Assembly: GCA_949317995.1 (NCBI GenBank)
Contig: OX439038.1
Location: 59,540,813 to 59,604,812, forward strand
Length of the DNA stretch: 64,000 nucleotides
Direction of reading: 5' to 3'
Origin: Acholoe squamosa
Lineage: Eukaryota > Annelida > Polychaeta > Phyllodocida > Polynoidae
Each line of letters begins with the position of its first letter. The first letter of the stretch is position 1. Both the position numbers and the translations under genes were made by a program. The notes below the pieces were generated by a model, which was not told where the DNA came from, ran no database searches, and worked only from the letters and a program-made list of their open reading frames with translations. Of the stretch, positions 37,901 through 47,604 are shown piece by piece.

Positions 37901-40900
37901 GCCCAGCCCCTACACAGTGACTAGGGTACGTCACCTGCGTTACCAAAAACGTGAAATAAGGGTTCTTTTTCATAAATTCCCAATGTCCTAGAAATCCAAA
38001 ATGAGGGGTATTTTCTCCCAAAATATCTGTGGATTTTGAAATAAGGGGTCTTTTTCATCTCAAGAAAATCAGTGGATTTCAAAATAAGGGGTGTTTTTAT
38101 CAAAAGATTGACATGTATGTTTAGAAGAAATGAGTTTGGTAAGAAGGAATCCTCTATCAATATTGTGAAATTACTGAGGAGGGGAAAGGTTCGTTCCTGT
38201 AATCATATTCTAGTGTTAGCATGTCAGGGTTTTCAGAAATAAGGGGTATTTTTAGAGCCCTAGAAATCAGTGCTTTCTTAAAATAAGGGGTATAATTTTG
38301 GCCCAAAATCAGTGGATAAGAAGGGTAATTTCGAAAGGTGGTAACGCAGGTGATGTACCCTTTTGTTGGAGAGTACAGGGGTTGGGAGATAAGGGTCCAT
38401 ACATGTAAAAACTGAAGAAAATTCAATTTTGTCAAAAGGTCAGTCACATCCTTATTGCCCTGAGGCGACAATATGAAAAGTGACCTAAAGGGGTACCGTA
38501 TGCATGCAGAACCATGGTGCAGTAAATTATCCCTATGCTCTGAAGTGTGACCTAACTCTAAGTTGTGCGTTTCAGGTAACATGCTGAAAAATATTAGGTA
38601 TGTTAGGCCACACCAAAAAGATATGTCAGTCTACGGATTTTGGTTTTGAAAAAATGGTGCGAGTGAGCAAAATTTTCATTTTTTTTTAAAAAGATTTAAT
38701 TTTTTTATGCCCAATGGATTTCTTGCTGGAAAAGTGAGGCAAGCGAAAAAATTTGATTAAAAAAAAAAAGCCAAACATCACAAAGAGAAAACTTGTAGAA
38801 ATTGAAGCGAGCGAAATCCGTAGACGAGGTTTTTTTTTCAAAGAAAAAAAAATTTGCATTTCCGAAAATATGGAGAGGGAAATCCGTAGACCAACTTATT
38901 TTTTTGGTGTGGCCTTAGGTCGGAATTTTTTTCTTGCTTTTTTGATAATTTTTAATGCCACACAGAGGTGGGACGAGCCGGGACGGGTGGATGTGACACA
39001 CGGTTAACTCAAGATACCCGAAAATTGATAAAAATAGATAAATTTTCCTCCAAATTGAAGAAGAAAAAAATTAGGGTCGGCCCTGTTTAGCTAGGTTACC
39101 TGAAACAAACAAGGTTTTTTTTGCCTAATATCAATACTGAATACACATTTGCTGGGGCAGTCTCATCTAATAAAAGTATTTCGGCAGAAATTTGAAAACG
39201 GCATGATTTATATCATCAGTTTTCATTATTTGCACCTTGTGGTATTTCCATACCCTGTACATATTGTCTCATCTTAGCTCATCTATGACTTAGTCTAAGG
39301 CCCGGGTCTAAGGTTATAACTTATAGCCAAAAGAAGTGAATACCCGGGTGAATACACATCGAACAGGGATGCAAAGTGTCATCAATGACATCAATTCTAA
39401 AGACAGGGATGTAAGTAAGGGTGCTTGAAAAATTCTGAAGATACACAAATAAGTTCTGAATTCATTGTAAATTACCATAAAACTCTGATCAAAGAATGGA
39501 AATCAAAGAAAATCTAGTCTTGTTGAATTTTGAAAATTCTGAAATCAGGCAAAATTCTGAAAACTTACATCCCTGTAAAGAGTACCGCAGGTGGGCCCGA
39601 GTTGATTGGTAGTTAGGGAGTGGTCATTATTTATCAACAGGGGGGATGGTGGGTTTGAGGGGGGGGGGCGTAAAAAATTCAGACCCCTCCCGAGGGGGGT
39701 GGCTAAAAAAATTTTGACCCCTCTTAAGGGCGGAGCTAAAAAAAAAAGACCCTCTTTTTAGCAAAAAAAGCCAGCGCGCTACTATAGATCAAATGGGGAT
39801 GGGTAAATTCTCCGCACTTCCAGCAATGTCGGGGGGGGGGGGGCGCAAAAAAAAAATTTGACTGCTGTTGAGGGGGGGCGTAAAAAATTTCCGCGCGTCC
39901 ACACGAAAACCCACCACCCACGTTAATAAATAATGACCACTCCCTTAGGGTGATTGGCACCGATCCGATCATGGACATCTAACATGTTTGATATTGTCAG
40001 GCTCGATTGGACATTCACGCTCCTGATCATCAGGATCGGTCGGTCGAGCCAGGCCTGTCTGTGGTCCCCTTAAAACACCTTGATTCTATTTTATATATGT
40101 TAGCAATCTTGATAGTTGCACTTACCATCAGATGCACAGGATTTTACTAAGTCATTAAAGATTCACGCTTGTCATAGAATATACGTTTTCGTTTGATTTT
40201 TAGTGAGTTGCCTAAGTTTATCATTATTCTGGGACTCCGACCTTTTCCAGACCATTAACACCGACGAATCTTTGCCTCTGTCTGCTTTGTAGAGCTGTTG
40301 AGACTTGAAAACATGAACACACATTGGGAAATGGTCGGGGGGGGGGGGGTTGGTGGGTTTGGGGGGACAAATATATTCAGTCCCCTCTTAGGGGGGGGGG
40401 GACAACAAAAATCGCCCTTTTGAGCGAAAAAGCCCACATGCGACTACAGAATAAAAGGGGGGGGGGGACGGAAAAATTTCAAACCCCTCAGAGGGGGGGG
40501 GGGACGGAAAAATTTTCGCCGCGCACACGCGAAATTTCACCCCCCCCCCCCCCCCGTTTGTTAAAAAATGACCACTCAATACTGTATCCCAAATAAGTCG
40601 ACAGCAGTAGACAGCCTACTGTGCAGTCCTTATGGCCTAGTCGCGGCCCTACTACGGTAAAACTATTTACTACTTGGCTTGGTCAGCGGCTGTGTGGTGT
40701 GCTGCTGCTCTAATACACACCGCGTGCTCTACCGTCCTCTGTCCCCTGCACAACGCACAGAGGTGGGAGACCGGCCGGGAAAGGCGCACCCCCAGCCCGC
40801 CTGCCCCTGCCTCGCCTCCCGTTGGTCCTCCCTGCATATGAACAAAGAACTCCCCAACACTCCCAATCAATCATGTCTAATTATTATGTCAGTTTCACTG

Positions 40901-41723
40901 AACCAAGCCACGTCCTTAGAAATTCTTTATTTCCCAGTATGAACCCACTCTGTTGTGTACTATTTTAATCCTAAACCCACAAAAGCCAGCTTTCCCACAG
41001 CCCATGACAAAGAGACTTAGCCTGCATGCGCTAAGTCCAGCTGCCATTGTAAGGGGCCGGCTGGAGATAGACAAAATCTGCCATGTTGGTTCGGAAAATT
41101 TTCTAAGTCCAGCCAGCCACCCGGCGTGGAAGGTCGATCCAATATTGGATTAAATCTATAAAACTAGATCTACTTCGTAGAAATGTGTAAAAAACTGTAT
41201 ACAAATAATTTCGATAAAGAACTTGTGGTACGCAGAGATTTACCTAGATTGTGAGTGCCAATATTGCACAATGATGAAAAGAAATAGGAAATGGTGGTTG
41301 TTGGACATAGCCGTTTTCACGGCCATTGCTGCACAGAAATAGCAAGAAAGGGAGAGACTTGCCTTGTCCGTTCGACGAAGACTTGCTGATGTCAGGGGAC
41401 TGCAATAAACCAAATCAAGTTGTTTTATCGGCATATATTTATTGGGATTAGAAATATAAGTTCAACTAGGCCAGCAAATGGGAGAAAATGAACCATTATG
41501 AACACATTTTACTCTAGTTCTCACAATGACGTCGGACTTAGAAAATTTTCGGCCATGTTTCATTTTCCGGACACAGGGGGTAACCTTTCCAAGGCAGTTT
41601 CACAATGAAACATTAAATGAATTTAAACAATAAAATCACAGGCTACAGCCCAGTTACAGTTATATAGCTTGAAGTTCTTACCTTGGTTGAACCAGCCCCT
41701 GAAACTTCAGAAACACCGTCCAT
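25919..41723 (-). CDS. TOP1: DNA topoisomerase I (nuclear, type IB)
   Basis: Relaxes supercoils by nicking one strand through a 3'-phosphotyrosine. The sixteen coding exons, from the ATG at 41723, are 41682-41723, 41363-41399, 33784-34278, 33095-33237, 32732-32911, 32376-32458, 31304-31529, 30942-31076, 30591-30778, 29973-30261, 29314-29565, 29000-29114, 28554-28681, 27783-27877, 27359-27508 and 25919-26021 (stop TAA). All phases agree, totalling 2,661 bp or 886 residues, against about 765 in human. The excess is a long Ser/His/Lys N-terminal domain. Core motifs: [32 protein letters not shown]. Catalytic residues by family: Arg in LALRAGNEK, Lys in GKDSIRYYN, Arg in KVFRTYNAS, His in LCNHQR, and Tyr in KLNYLDPR (exon 27359-27508). 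The coiled-coil linker (27783-27877) precedes the C-terminal EDYVF. The gene is intact. Confidence 0.97.
26383..26470. repeat. Inverted copy of the CCAGGGGGCC minisatellite
   Basis: TGTACTGACACCAGTCTGG followed by CCCCTTGGACCGCTGGCCCC and CTTGGCCCCTGG is the reverse complement, with differences, of the stretch around 20870-20955. It lies in the last TOP1 intron, so the two convergent gene ends share an inverted repeat. Confidence 0.45.
28082..28528. mobile_element. PIF/Harbinger-type MITE, family H2, copy 1
   Basis: Ends GGCCACACCAAATTAAAAAA and TAATTTGGTGTGGCC are inverted and flanked by TTA (28079-28081, 28529-28531). Interior phrases ATTGGTCTATGGATTT and AAATCCATAGACCAAT are also inverted. 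Lies in the TOP1 intron between exons 28554-28681 and 27783-27877. Confidence 0.7.
33292..33603. mobile_element. Family H2 MITE, copy 2
   Basis: Starts GGCCCAACTAAAAAAATAAG (left end eroded) and ends TTTTTTTGGTGTGGCC. It contains GTTGGTCTACGGATTT and its complement near 33570-33590. Lies in the TOP1 intron upstream of exon 33095-33237. Confidence 0.6.
33784..34278 (-). CDS. TOP1: TOP1 exon 3: Ser/His/Lys repeat N-terminal domain
   Basis: A 495-bp exon (phase 1 in, phase 1 out) encoding about 165 residues built of short KHHSSSS and [11 protein letters not shown]-like repeats. The N-terminal domain of TOP1 is always charged and disordered and carries nuclear-localisation signals. Here the usual Lys/Asp/His-rich form is replaced by a repetitive Ser-His-Lys tract. 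The antisense frame is also open for stretches because of the codon repeats and should not be taken as a gene. Confidence 0.9.
34918..35217. mobile_element. TA-flanked MITE, larger relative of the 233-bp family
   Basis: A 300-bp element in TOP1 intron 2. Ends CCGTATCTCCTGCGTATAAG and CTTATACGCAGGAGATTACGG are inverted and flanked by TA. A doubled phrase GCGTATAAGGCGCACCTAGAG is at 34936-34977. It shares termini but not the interior with the 233-bp copies. Confidence 0.65.
35670..36332. mobile_element. Two adjoining family H2 MITEs
   Basis: 35670-35941 begins GGCCACAAAAAAAAATTAAG and ends CGTAGACCAACT. It abuts a second copy, 35945-36332, which begins GGCCACACCAAATTAAAAAG and ends TTTTTATTTTGGACTGGCC followed by TTA. 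The right terminus of the first is missing at the junction, as if the second inserted into it. Both are in TOP1 intron 2. Confidence 0.6.
37325..37606. mobile_element. Family H1 MITE, copy 2
   Basis: Perfect long terminal inverted repeats (GGGAGTGGTCATTATTTATC and its complement) flanked by TAA at 37322-37324 and 37607-37609. G/C-run interior. The most intact copy of family H1 in this window. TOP1 intron 2. Confidence 0.75.
38606..38914. mobile_element. Family H2 MITE, copy 5
   Basis: GGCCACACCAAAAAGATATG ... TATTTTTTTGGTGTGGCC with TTA at 38603-38605 and 38915-38917. TOP1 intron 2. Confidence 0.7.
39616..39944. mobile_element. Family H1 MITE, copy 3
   Basis: GGGAGTGGTCATTATTTATC ... AATAATGACCACTCCC with TTA at 39613-39615 and 39945-39947. 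TOP1 intron 2. Confidence 0.7.
40326..40578. mobile_element. Family H1 MITE, copy 4 (eroded)
   Basis: The right end GTTAAAAAATGACCACTC is recognisable. The left end is reduced to GGGAAATGGTC and then a G-run. The interior has the same G-run and C-run hairpin. TOP1 intron 2. Confidence 0.5.
41363..41399 (-). CDS. TOP1: TOP1 exon 2: 37-nt exon with a GC donor
   Basis: The exon encodes [12 protein letters not shown] plus one base. Acceptor ATTGCAG, donor CAAG|GCAAGT. Only this exon restores the phase between exon 1 (phase 0 end) and the repeat exon (needs phase 1), joining as ...NGQ-DVVKK. GCAAGT is the consensus form of the minor GC-AG intron class. Confidence 0.8.
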
Positions 41724-41865
41724 AATCGGGTGAAAATCGTTACAAGTCCACTCTGCACTATGGCGGCGTGAGACTATGTCCCGATTTTCTGCCCTGCGCA
41801 TGCGTGCGCAAACACCCGGATGACGCGTCTGAGGAATCTCATGGCCGCAGTTCTTGGAAATAATC
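41724..41865 (-). promoter_or_regulatory. TOP1: TOP1 5' UTR and core promoter
   Basis: Immediately upstream of the ATG. CTATGGCGGC (about 41759) resembles a YY1 site. TGCGCATGCGTGCGCA (41795-41810) is an NRF1-type palindrome. Both are common in ubiquitously expressed genes. No TATA box is seen in a fitting position. Confidence 0.5.
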
Positions 41866-42559
41866 TGACAATGGTATTACAGAACCTGTTATAACTTTTC
41901 AGATAAATAGTTAACCATTGTTTTTAAATGATGAAAGTATTAAATGGATATTGGCACAACGTCTTCAAATGTTCTTTACGACGTCTGATTGATATAAAAG
42001 GAAAGACCAATGAGTTTCCTTTGAAATCACTCAGTGATTCACATCACAATTCACATTCACAAGTCAGAGACAGAGACAGAGGTAGTGAGAGTACAGAAGA
42101 ATGGATTGAAGAAATTCAGGATAGATTGTAAATCCATTTCTAGTGACAGCAGAGAGAGGGGGAGGGATGGGGGGGGGGGGTATTGTAGTGTTGGAGGGAG
42201 AGCTCAGGGACCGCCACCAGTCAGAAATAGGGCTCAATAGAATCTAAGGGAATACTCATGATCAATTCTAAATTTATTGATCAGATTTTTCTTAAAAATA
42301 AAGAACCATTTTAAGGCTGCTTTTGTTTCTTTTAGAGTTCATGATTTATTTTTTATTGTAAAAACAAGGAATTTCCTGGACTATTTTGAGAATATGCCAG
42401 AAATAATGCCCATTTTTGTCCTATTACCATGGAGCGTGGATATAAGTGTGCGTGTACACACAAACATATCCAACCTCCTTGCTATTACCCCCAACACATG
42501 CTCGTATTTGCCCTCCTTATGACAGTAAAATCCCTTTCAAAGGAATATTTTCATAAAAA
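41866..42559. other. Spacer between TOP1 promoter and the large element
   Basis: No gene is seen. There is a short GAGACAGAGACAGAGG purine-rich stretch at about 42066 and a G-run near 42171. The open frames here are short and without homology. Confidence 0.4.
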
Positions 42560-42613
42560 GGGCCCCTTTCCATGCAATAAAGACCAGGTTTCGCGAATTT
42601 GATGCATTTGGGA
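42560..42613. repeat. Left terminal inverted repeat of the large element
   Basis: GGGCCCCTTTCC at 42560, then 14 bp, then the 26-bp block 42586-42611 identical to the reverse complement of 59621-59646. The spacer between end and block is 20-odd bp shorter than on the right. Confidence 0.6.
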
Positions 42614-42766
42614 GGGGGGGGGGGTCCCCAAGAAATATCAGAGTCGGATGATTTCCTTCTTCATGGGTATAATACAGGTCTGGGTCCATGCCACAGCACA
42701 GGTGATTTTTCTTAAATATGTGCACTGTTGCCATGGTGACCATGGGAACTTAGTATGTACAAAATC

Positions 42767-42798
42767 GTGTCAACAATTGCCCGGGCAATTGTTGACAC
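42767..42798. repeat. 32-bp perfect palindrome, leftmost motif copy
   Basis: Two GCAATTGTTGACAC half-sites meet head to head at CCCGGG, about 0.2 kb inside the left end. A single half-site follows at 43152-43164, preceded by ACATAGCCGA. The same context (ACATAGCCGG) is found near the right end at 59238. Confidence 0.85.
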
Positions 42799-43680
42799 AC
42801 CAAAATGTGTATTTTTTCATAGTTACATTTACTTTTTTCTATCACTTTCAACGTAAATGTAAGGGGACATGAACATACTTTCAACATATCAGGTACTTTT
42901 AGGCATCTTCCAAGCCATATTTATATGGGAGAAAAAAGAAAAAAGTCAGTTTCCTCTAATTTACGATTTTTACAGAACATCAATTTGGACAAACTTTGAA
43001 GAATCCGTACAAGGCTAGTCTCATACTTAGGATTGTGCCTCATATATATATTAATTCCTTCTTCCCTCATTTTCCAAAGGACATCTTGCTTTTTAACCTT
43101 TTTGGTATTTGTCTTTCTCTATAGCCTTTACCAAAGGGGGTACATAGCCGAGCAATTGTTGACATATATCTCACAATGAACATACATAAATTAAAGTTAA
43201 TAATCCAACATAAGATTAATAATAAGTTTTAATAACTCTTTTATTTTTTTTAACATATGTAGTATAATTACTCATAATGTACCTACCATTCACATTAATC
43301 CCCTTTATCGCCCAAGGGGGTACAAAATGTAGGCTATTTGATAAAAAAGTCACAAAAATTGCATGAAAACATCTCTAATTTTTGTAATTTATCTATTTAA
43401 CTTGCCGTATTTCTTCAATTTCAATAAATAAAATAAGTTCTCTAAAATAATTAATTACCCTGGCTGCTTGCTCCCCCCCAAAACAAATTAGGGGGTCTTA
43501 AAGTCTCACTTTTTCGGTCAAAATTCTGAAATTTCACCTCGCTGTGGCTACAGGTTTTTCTCTTTATGCATCTTACATGCCAAATGTACTTAAAAAGATG
43601 GTCCAATCACTTGTTTCCATGACAACAATGATTAAATATTAATAAATGCATTATTGGTTATCTGGTCCGGTCATATGTCC

Positions 43681-46600
43681 AAAATCCCCATGTTCCCCAG
43701 CCGAGCAATTGTTGACAGGTCGCAAGGCAAAATACAGCAAGGCATCTCATCCACCTGGACAGGTAAAAACTCTCATTCTCCCACCTCCTTTATCATTTTT
43801 TATCTTCTCCATGTAGTACTCTTCTGCAAACATCCCATTTTACGCACCAGGGGGCCTCTGAAAAATTCGTTTTGGGCCTAAAAATGTCAAGTTTAGTCCA
43901 AAAAACCCTAAAATTCACTTTTCTAGGCGTACAACTTTTTAAAAATGCACCTTTAACATGTTGCATGTCTTTGAAATTATGCCCCCTTCTCTTGTTGCTA
44001 TGCCAACAGTCAGTGTTTCTTGATAGATTACAATATATATACATGGCACATCCAAAATATGGATGTTCCCCAGCCGAGCAATTGTTGACAGGTCGCAAGG
44101 CAAAATACAGCAAGGCATCTCATCCACCTGGACAGGTAAAAACTCTCATTCTCCCACCTCCTTTATCATTTTTTATCTTCTCCATGTAGTACTCTTCTGC
44201 AAACATCCCATTTTACGCACCAGGGGGCCTCTGAAAAATTCGTTTTGGGCCTAAAAATGTCAAGTTTAGTCCAAAAAACCCTAAAATTCACTTTTCTAGG
44301 CGTACAACTTTTTAAAAATGCACCTTTAACATGTTGCATGTCTTTGAAATTATGCCCCCTTCTCTTGTTGCTATGCCAACAGTCAGTGTTTCTTGATAGA
44401 TTACAATATATATACATGGCACATCCAAAATATGGATGTTCCCCAGCCGAGCAATTGTTGACAGGTCGCAAGGCAAAATACAGCAAGGCATCTCATCCAC
44501 CTGGACAGGTTAAAACTCTCATTCTCCCACCTCCTTTATCATTTTTTAGCTTCTCCATGTAGTACTCTTCTGCAAACATCCCATTTTACGCACCAGGGGG
44601 CCTCTGAAAAATTCGTTTTTTGCCTAAAAATGTCAAGTTTAGTCCAAAAAACACTAAAATTCACATTTCTAGGCGTACAACTTTTTAAAAATGCACCTTT
44701 AACATGTTGCATGTCTTTGAAATTATGCCCCCTTCTCTTGTTGCTATGCCAACAGTCAGTGTTTCTTGATAGATTACAATATATATACATGGCACATCCA
44801 AAATATGGATGTTCCCCAGCCGAGCAATTGTTGACAGGTCGCAAGGCAAAATACAGCAAGGCATCTCATCCACCTGGACAGGTTAAAACTCTCATTCTCC
44901 CACCTCCTTTATCATTTTTTAGCTTCTCCATGTAGTACTCTTCTGCAAACATCCCATTTTACGCACCAGGGGGCCTCTGAAAAATTCGTTTTTTGCCTAA
45001 AAATGTCAAGTTTAGTCCAAAAAACACTAAAATTCACATTTCTAGGCGTACAACTTTTTAAAAATGCACCTTTAACATGTTGCATGTCTTTGAAATTATG
45101 CCCCCTTCTCTTGTTGCTATGCCAACAGTCAGTGTTTCTTGATAGATTACAATATATATACATGGCACATCCAAAATATGGATGTTCCCCAGCCGAGCAA
45201 TTGTTGACAGGTCGCAAGGCAAAATACAGCAAGGCATCACATCCGCCTGGACAGGTTAAAACTCTCATTCTCCCACCTCCTTTATCATTTTTTATCTTCT
45301 CCATGTAGTACTCTTCTGCAAACATCCCATTTTACGCACCAGGGGGCCTCTGAAAAATTCGTTTTTTGCCTAAAAATGTCAAGTTTAGTCCAAAAAACAC
45401 TAAAATTCACATTTCTAGGCGTACAACTTTTTAAAAATGCACCTTTAACATGTTGCATGTCTTTGAAATTATGCCCCCTTCTCTTGTTGCTATGCCAACA
45501 GTCAGTGTTTCTTGATAGATTACAATATATATACATGGCACATCCAAAATATGGATGTTCCCCAGCCGAGCAATTGTTGACAGGTCGCAAGGCAAAATAC
45601 AGCAAGGCATCACATCCGCCTGGACAGGTTAAAACTCTCATTCTCCCACCTCCTTTATCATTTTTTATCTTCTCCATGTAGTACTCTTCTGCAAACATCC
45701 CATTTTACGCACCAGGGGGCCTCTGAAAAATTCGTTTTTTGCCTAAAAATGTCAAGTTTAGTCCAAAAAACACTAAAATTCACATTTCTAGGCGTACAAC
45801 TTTTTAAAAATGCACCTTTAACATGTTGCATGTCTTTGAAATTATGCCCCCTTCTCTTGTTGCTATGCCAACAGTCAGTGTTTCTTGATAGATTACAATA
45901 TATATACATGGCACATCCAAAATATGGATGTTCCCCAGCCGAGCAATTGTTGACAGGTCGCAAGGCAAAATACAGCAAGGCATCACATCCGCCTGGACAG
46001 GTTAAAACTCTCATTCTCCCACCTCCTTTATCATTTTTTATCTTCTCCATGTAGTACTCTTCTGCAAACATCCCATTTTACGCACCAGGGGGCCTCTGAA
46101 AAATTCGTTTTTTGCCTAAAAATGTCAAGTTTAGTCCAAAAAACACTAAAATTCACATTTCTAGGCGTACAACTTTTTAAAAATGCACCTTTAACATGTT
46201 GCATGTCTTTGAAATTATGCCCCCTTCTCTTGTTGCTATGCCAACAGTCAGTGTTTCTTGATAGATTACAATATATATACATGGCACATCCAAAATATGG
46301 ATGTTCCCCAGCCGAGCAATTGTTGACAGGTCGCAAGGCAAAATACAGCAAGGCATCTCATCCACCTGGACAGGTTAAAACTCTCATTCTCCCACCTCCT
46401 TTATCATTTTTTAGCTTCTCCATGTAGTACTCTTCTGCAAAAATCCCATTTTACGCACCAGGGGGCCTCTGAAAAATTCGTTTTGGGCCTAAAAATGTCA
46501 AGTTTAGTCCAAAAAACCCTAAAATTCACTTTTCTAGGCGTACAACTTTTTAAAAATGCACCTTTAACATGTTGCATGTCTTTGAAATTATGCCCCCTTC

Positions 46601-47506
46601 TCTTGTTGCTATGCCAACAGTCAGTGTTTCTTGATAGATTACAATATATATACATGGCACATCCAAAATATGGATGTTCCCCAGCCGAGCAATTGTTGAC
46701 AGGTCGCAAGGCAAAATACAGCAAGGCATCTCATCCACCTGGACAGGTTAAAACTCTCATTCTCCCACCTCCTTTATCATTTTTTAGCTTCTCCATGTAG
46801 TACTCTTCTGCAAACATCCCATTTTACGCACCAGGGGGCCTCTGAAAAATTCGTTTTGGGCCTAAAAATGTCAAGTTTAGTCCAAAAAACCCTAAAATTC
46901 ACTTTTCTAGGCGTACAACTTTTTAAAAATGCACCTTTAACATGTTGCATGTCTTTGAAATTATGCCCCATTCTCTTGTTGCTATGCCAACAGTCAGTGT
47001 TTCTTGATAGATTACAATATATATACATGGCACATCCAAAATATGGATGTTCCCCAGCCGAGCAATTGTTGACAGGTCGCAAGGCAAAATACAGCAAGGC
47101 ATCACATCCGCCTGGACAGGTAAAAACTCTCATTCTCCCACCTCCTTTATCATTTTTTAGCTTCTCCATGTAGTACTCTTATGCAAACATCCCATTTTAC
47201 GCACCAGGGGGCCTCTGAAAAATTCGTTTTGGGCCTAAAAATGTCAAGTTTAGTCCAAAAAACCCTAAAATTCACTTTTCTAGGCGTACAACTTTTTAAA
47301 AATGCACCTTTAACATGTTGCATGTCTTTGAAATTATGCCCCCTTCTCTTGTTGCTATGCCAACAGTCAGTGTTTCTTGATAGATTACAATATATATACA
47401 TGGCACATCCAAAATATGGATGTTCCCCAGCCGAGCAATTGTTGACAGGTCGCAAGGCAAAATACAGCAAGGCATCTCATCCACCTGGACAGGTAAAAAC
47501 TCTCAT
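43681..47506. repeat. 373-bp tandem satellite, about ten units
   Basis: The phrase CCCCAGCCGAGCAATTGTTG recurs every 373 bp: half-sites start at 43705, 44078, 44451, 44824, 45197, 45570, 45943, 46316, 46689, 47062 and 47435. Units are almost identical, with two subtypes: TTTTGGGCCT with CCCTAAAATTCAC, and TTTTTTGCCT with CACTAAAATTCAC, ordered A A B B B B B A A A. Open frames of about 100 residues recur on both strands only because the unit lacks stops; they are not genes. The array ends about 100 bp beyond the 3' end of the transposase-like gene. Confidence 0.95.
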
Positions 47507-47604
47507 TTAAATTACAATATCTTAAAATGATCAAAATATATACAAAGCATGGCCAACTTTTGTGATATGACAGTTGTAACGTAAGTGTAAGAAAGAGGAG
47601 ACCT

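Noticed and set aside
40679-40942. Proline-rich 87-residue plus-strand frame in TOP1 intron 2
   Set aside because: Short, without homology or splice context; locally GC-rich sequence only.
43681-47470. Repeated ~100-137-residue open frames on both strands
   Set aside because: They recur every 373 bp on both strands with identical sequence. They reflect a satellite unit that happens to lack stops, with no start context or domain.
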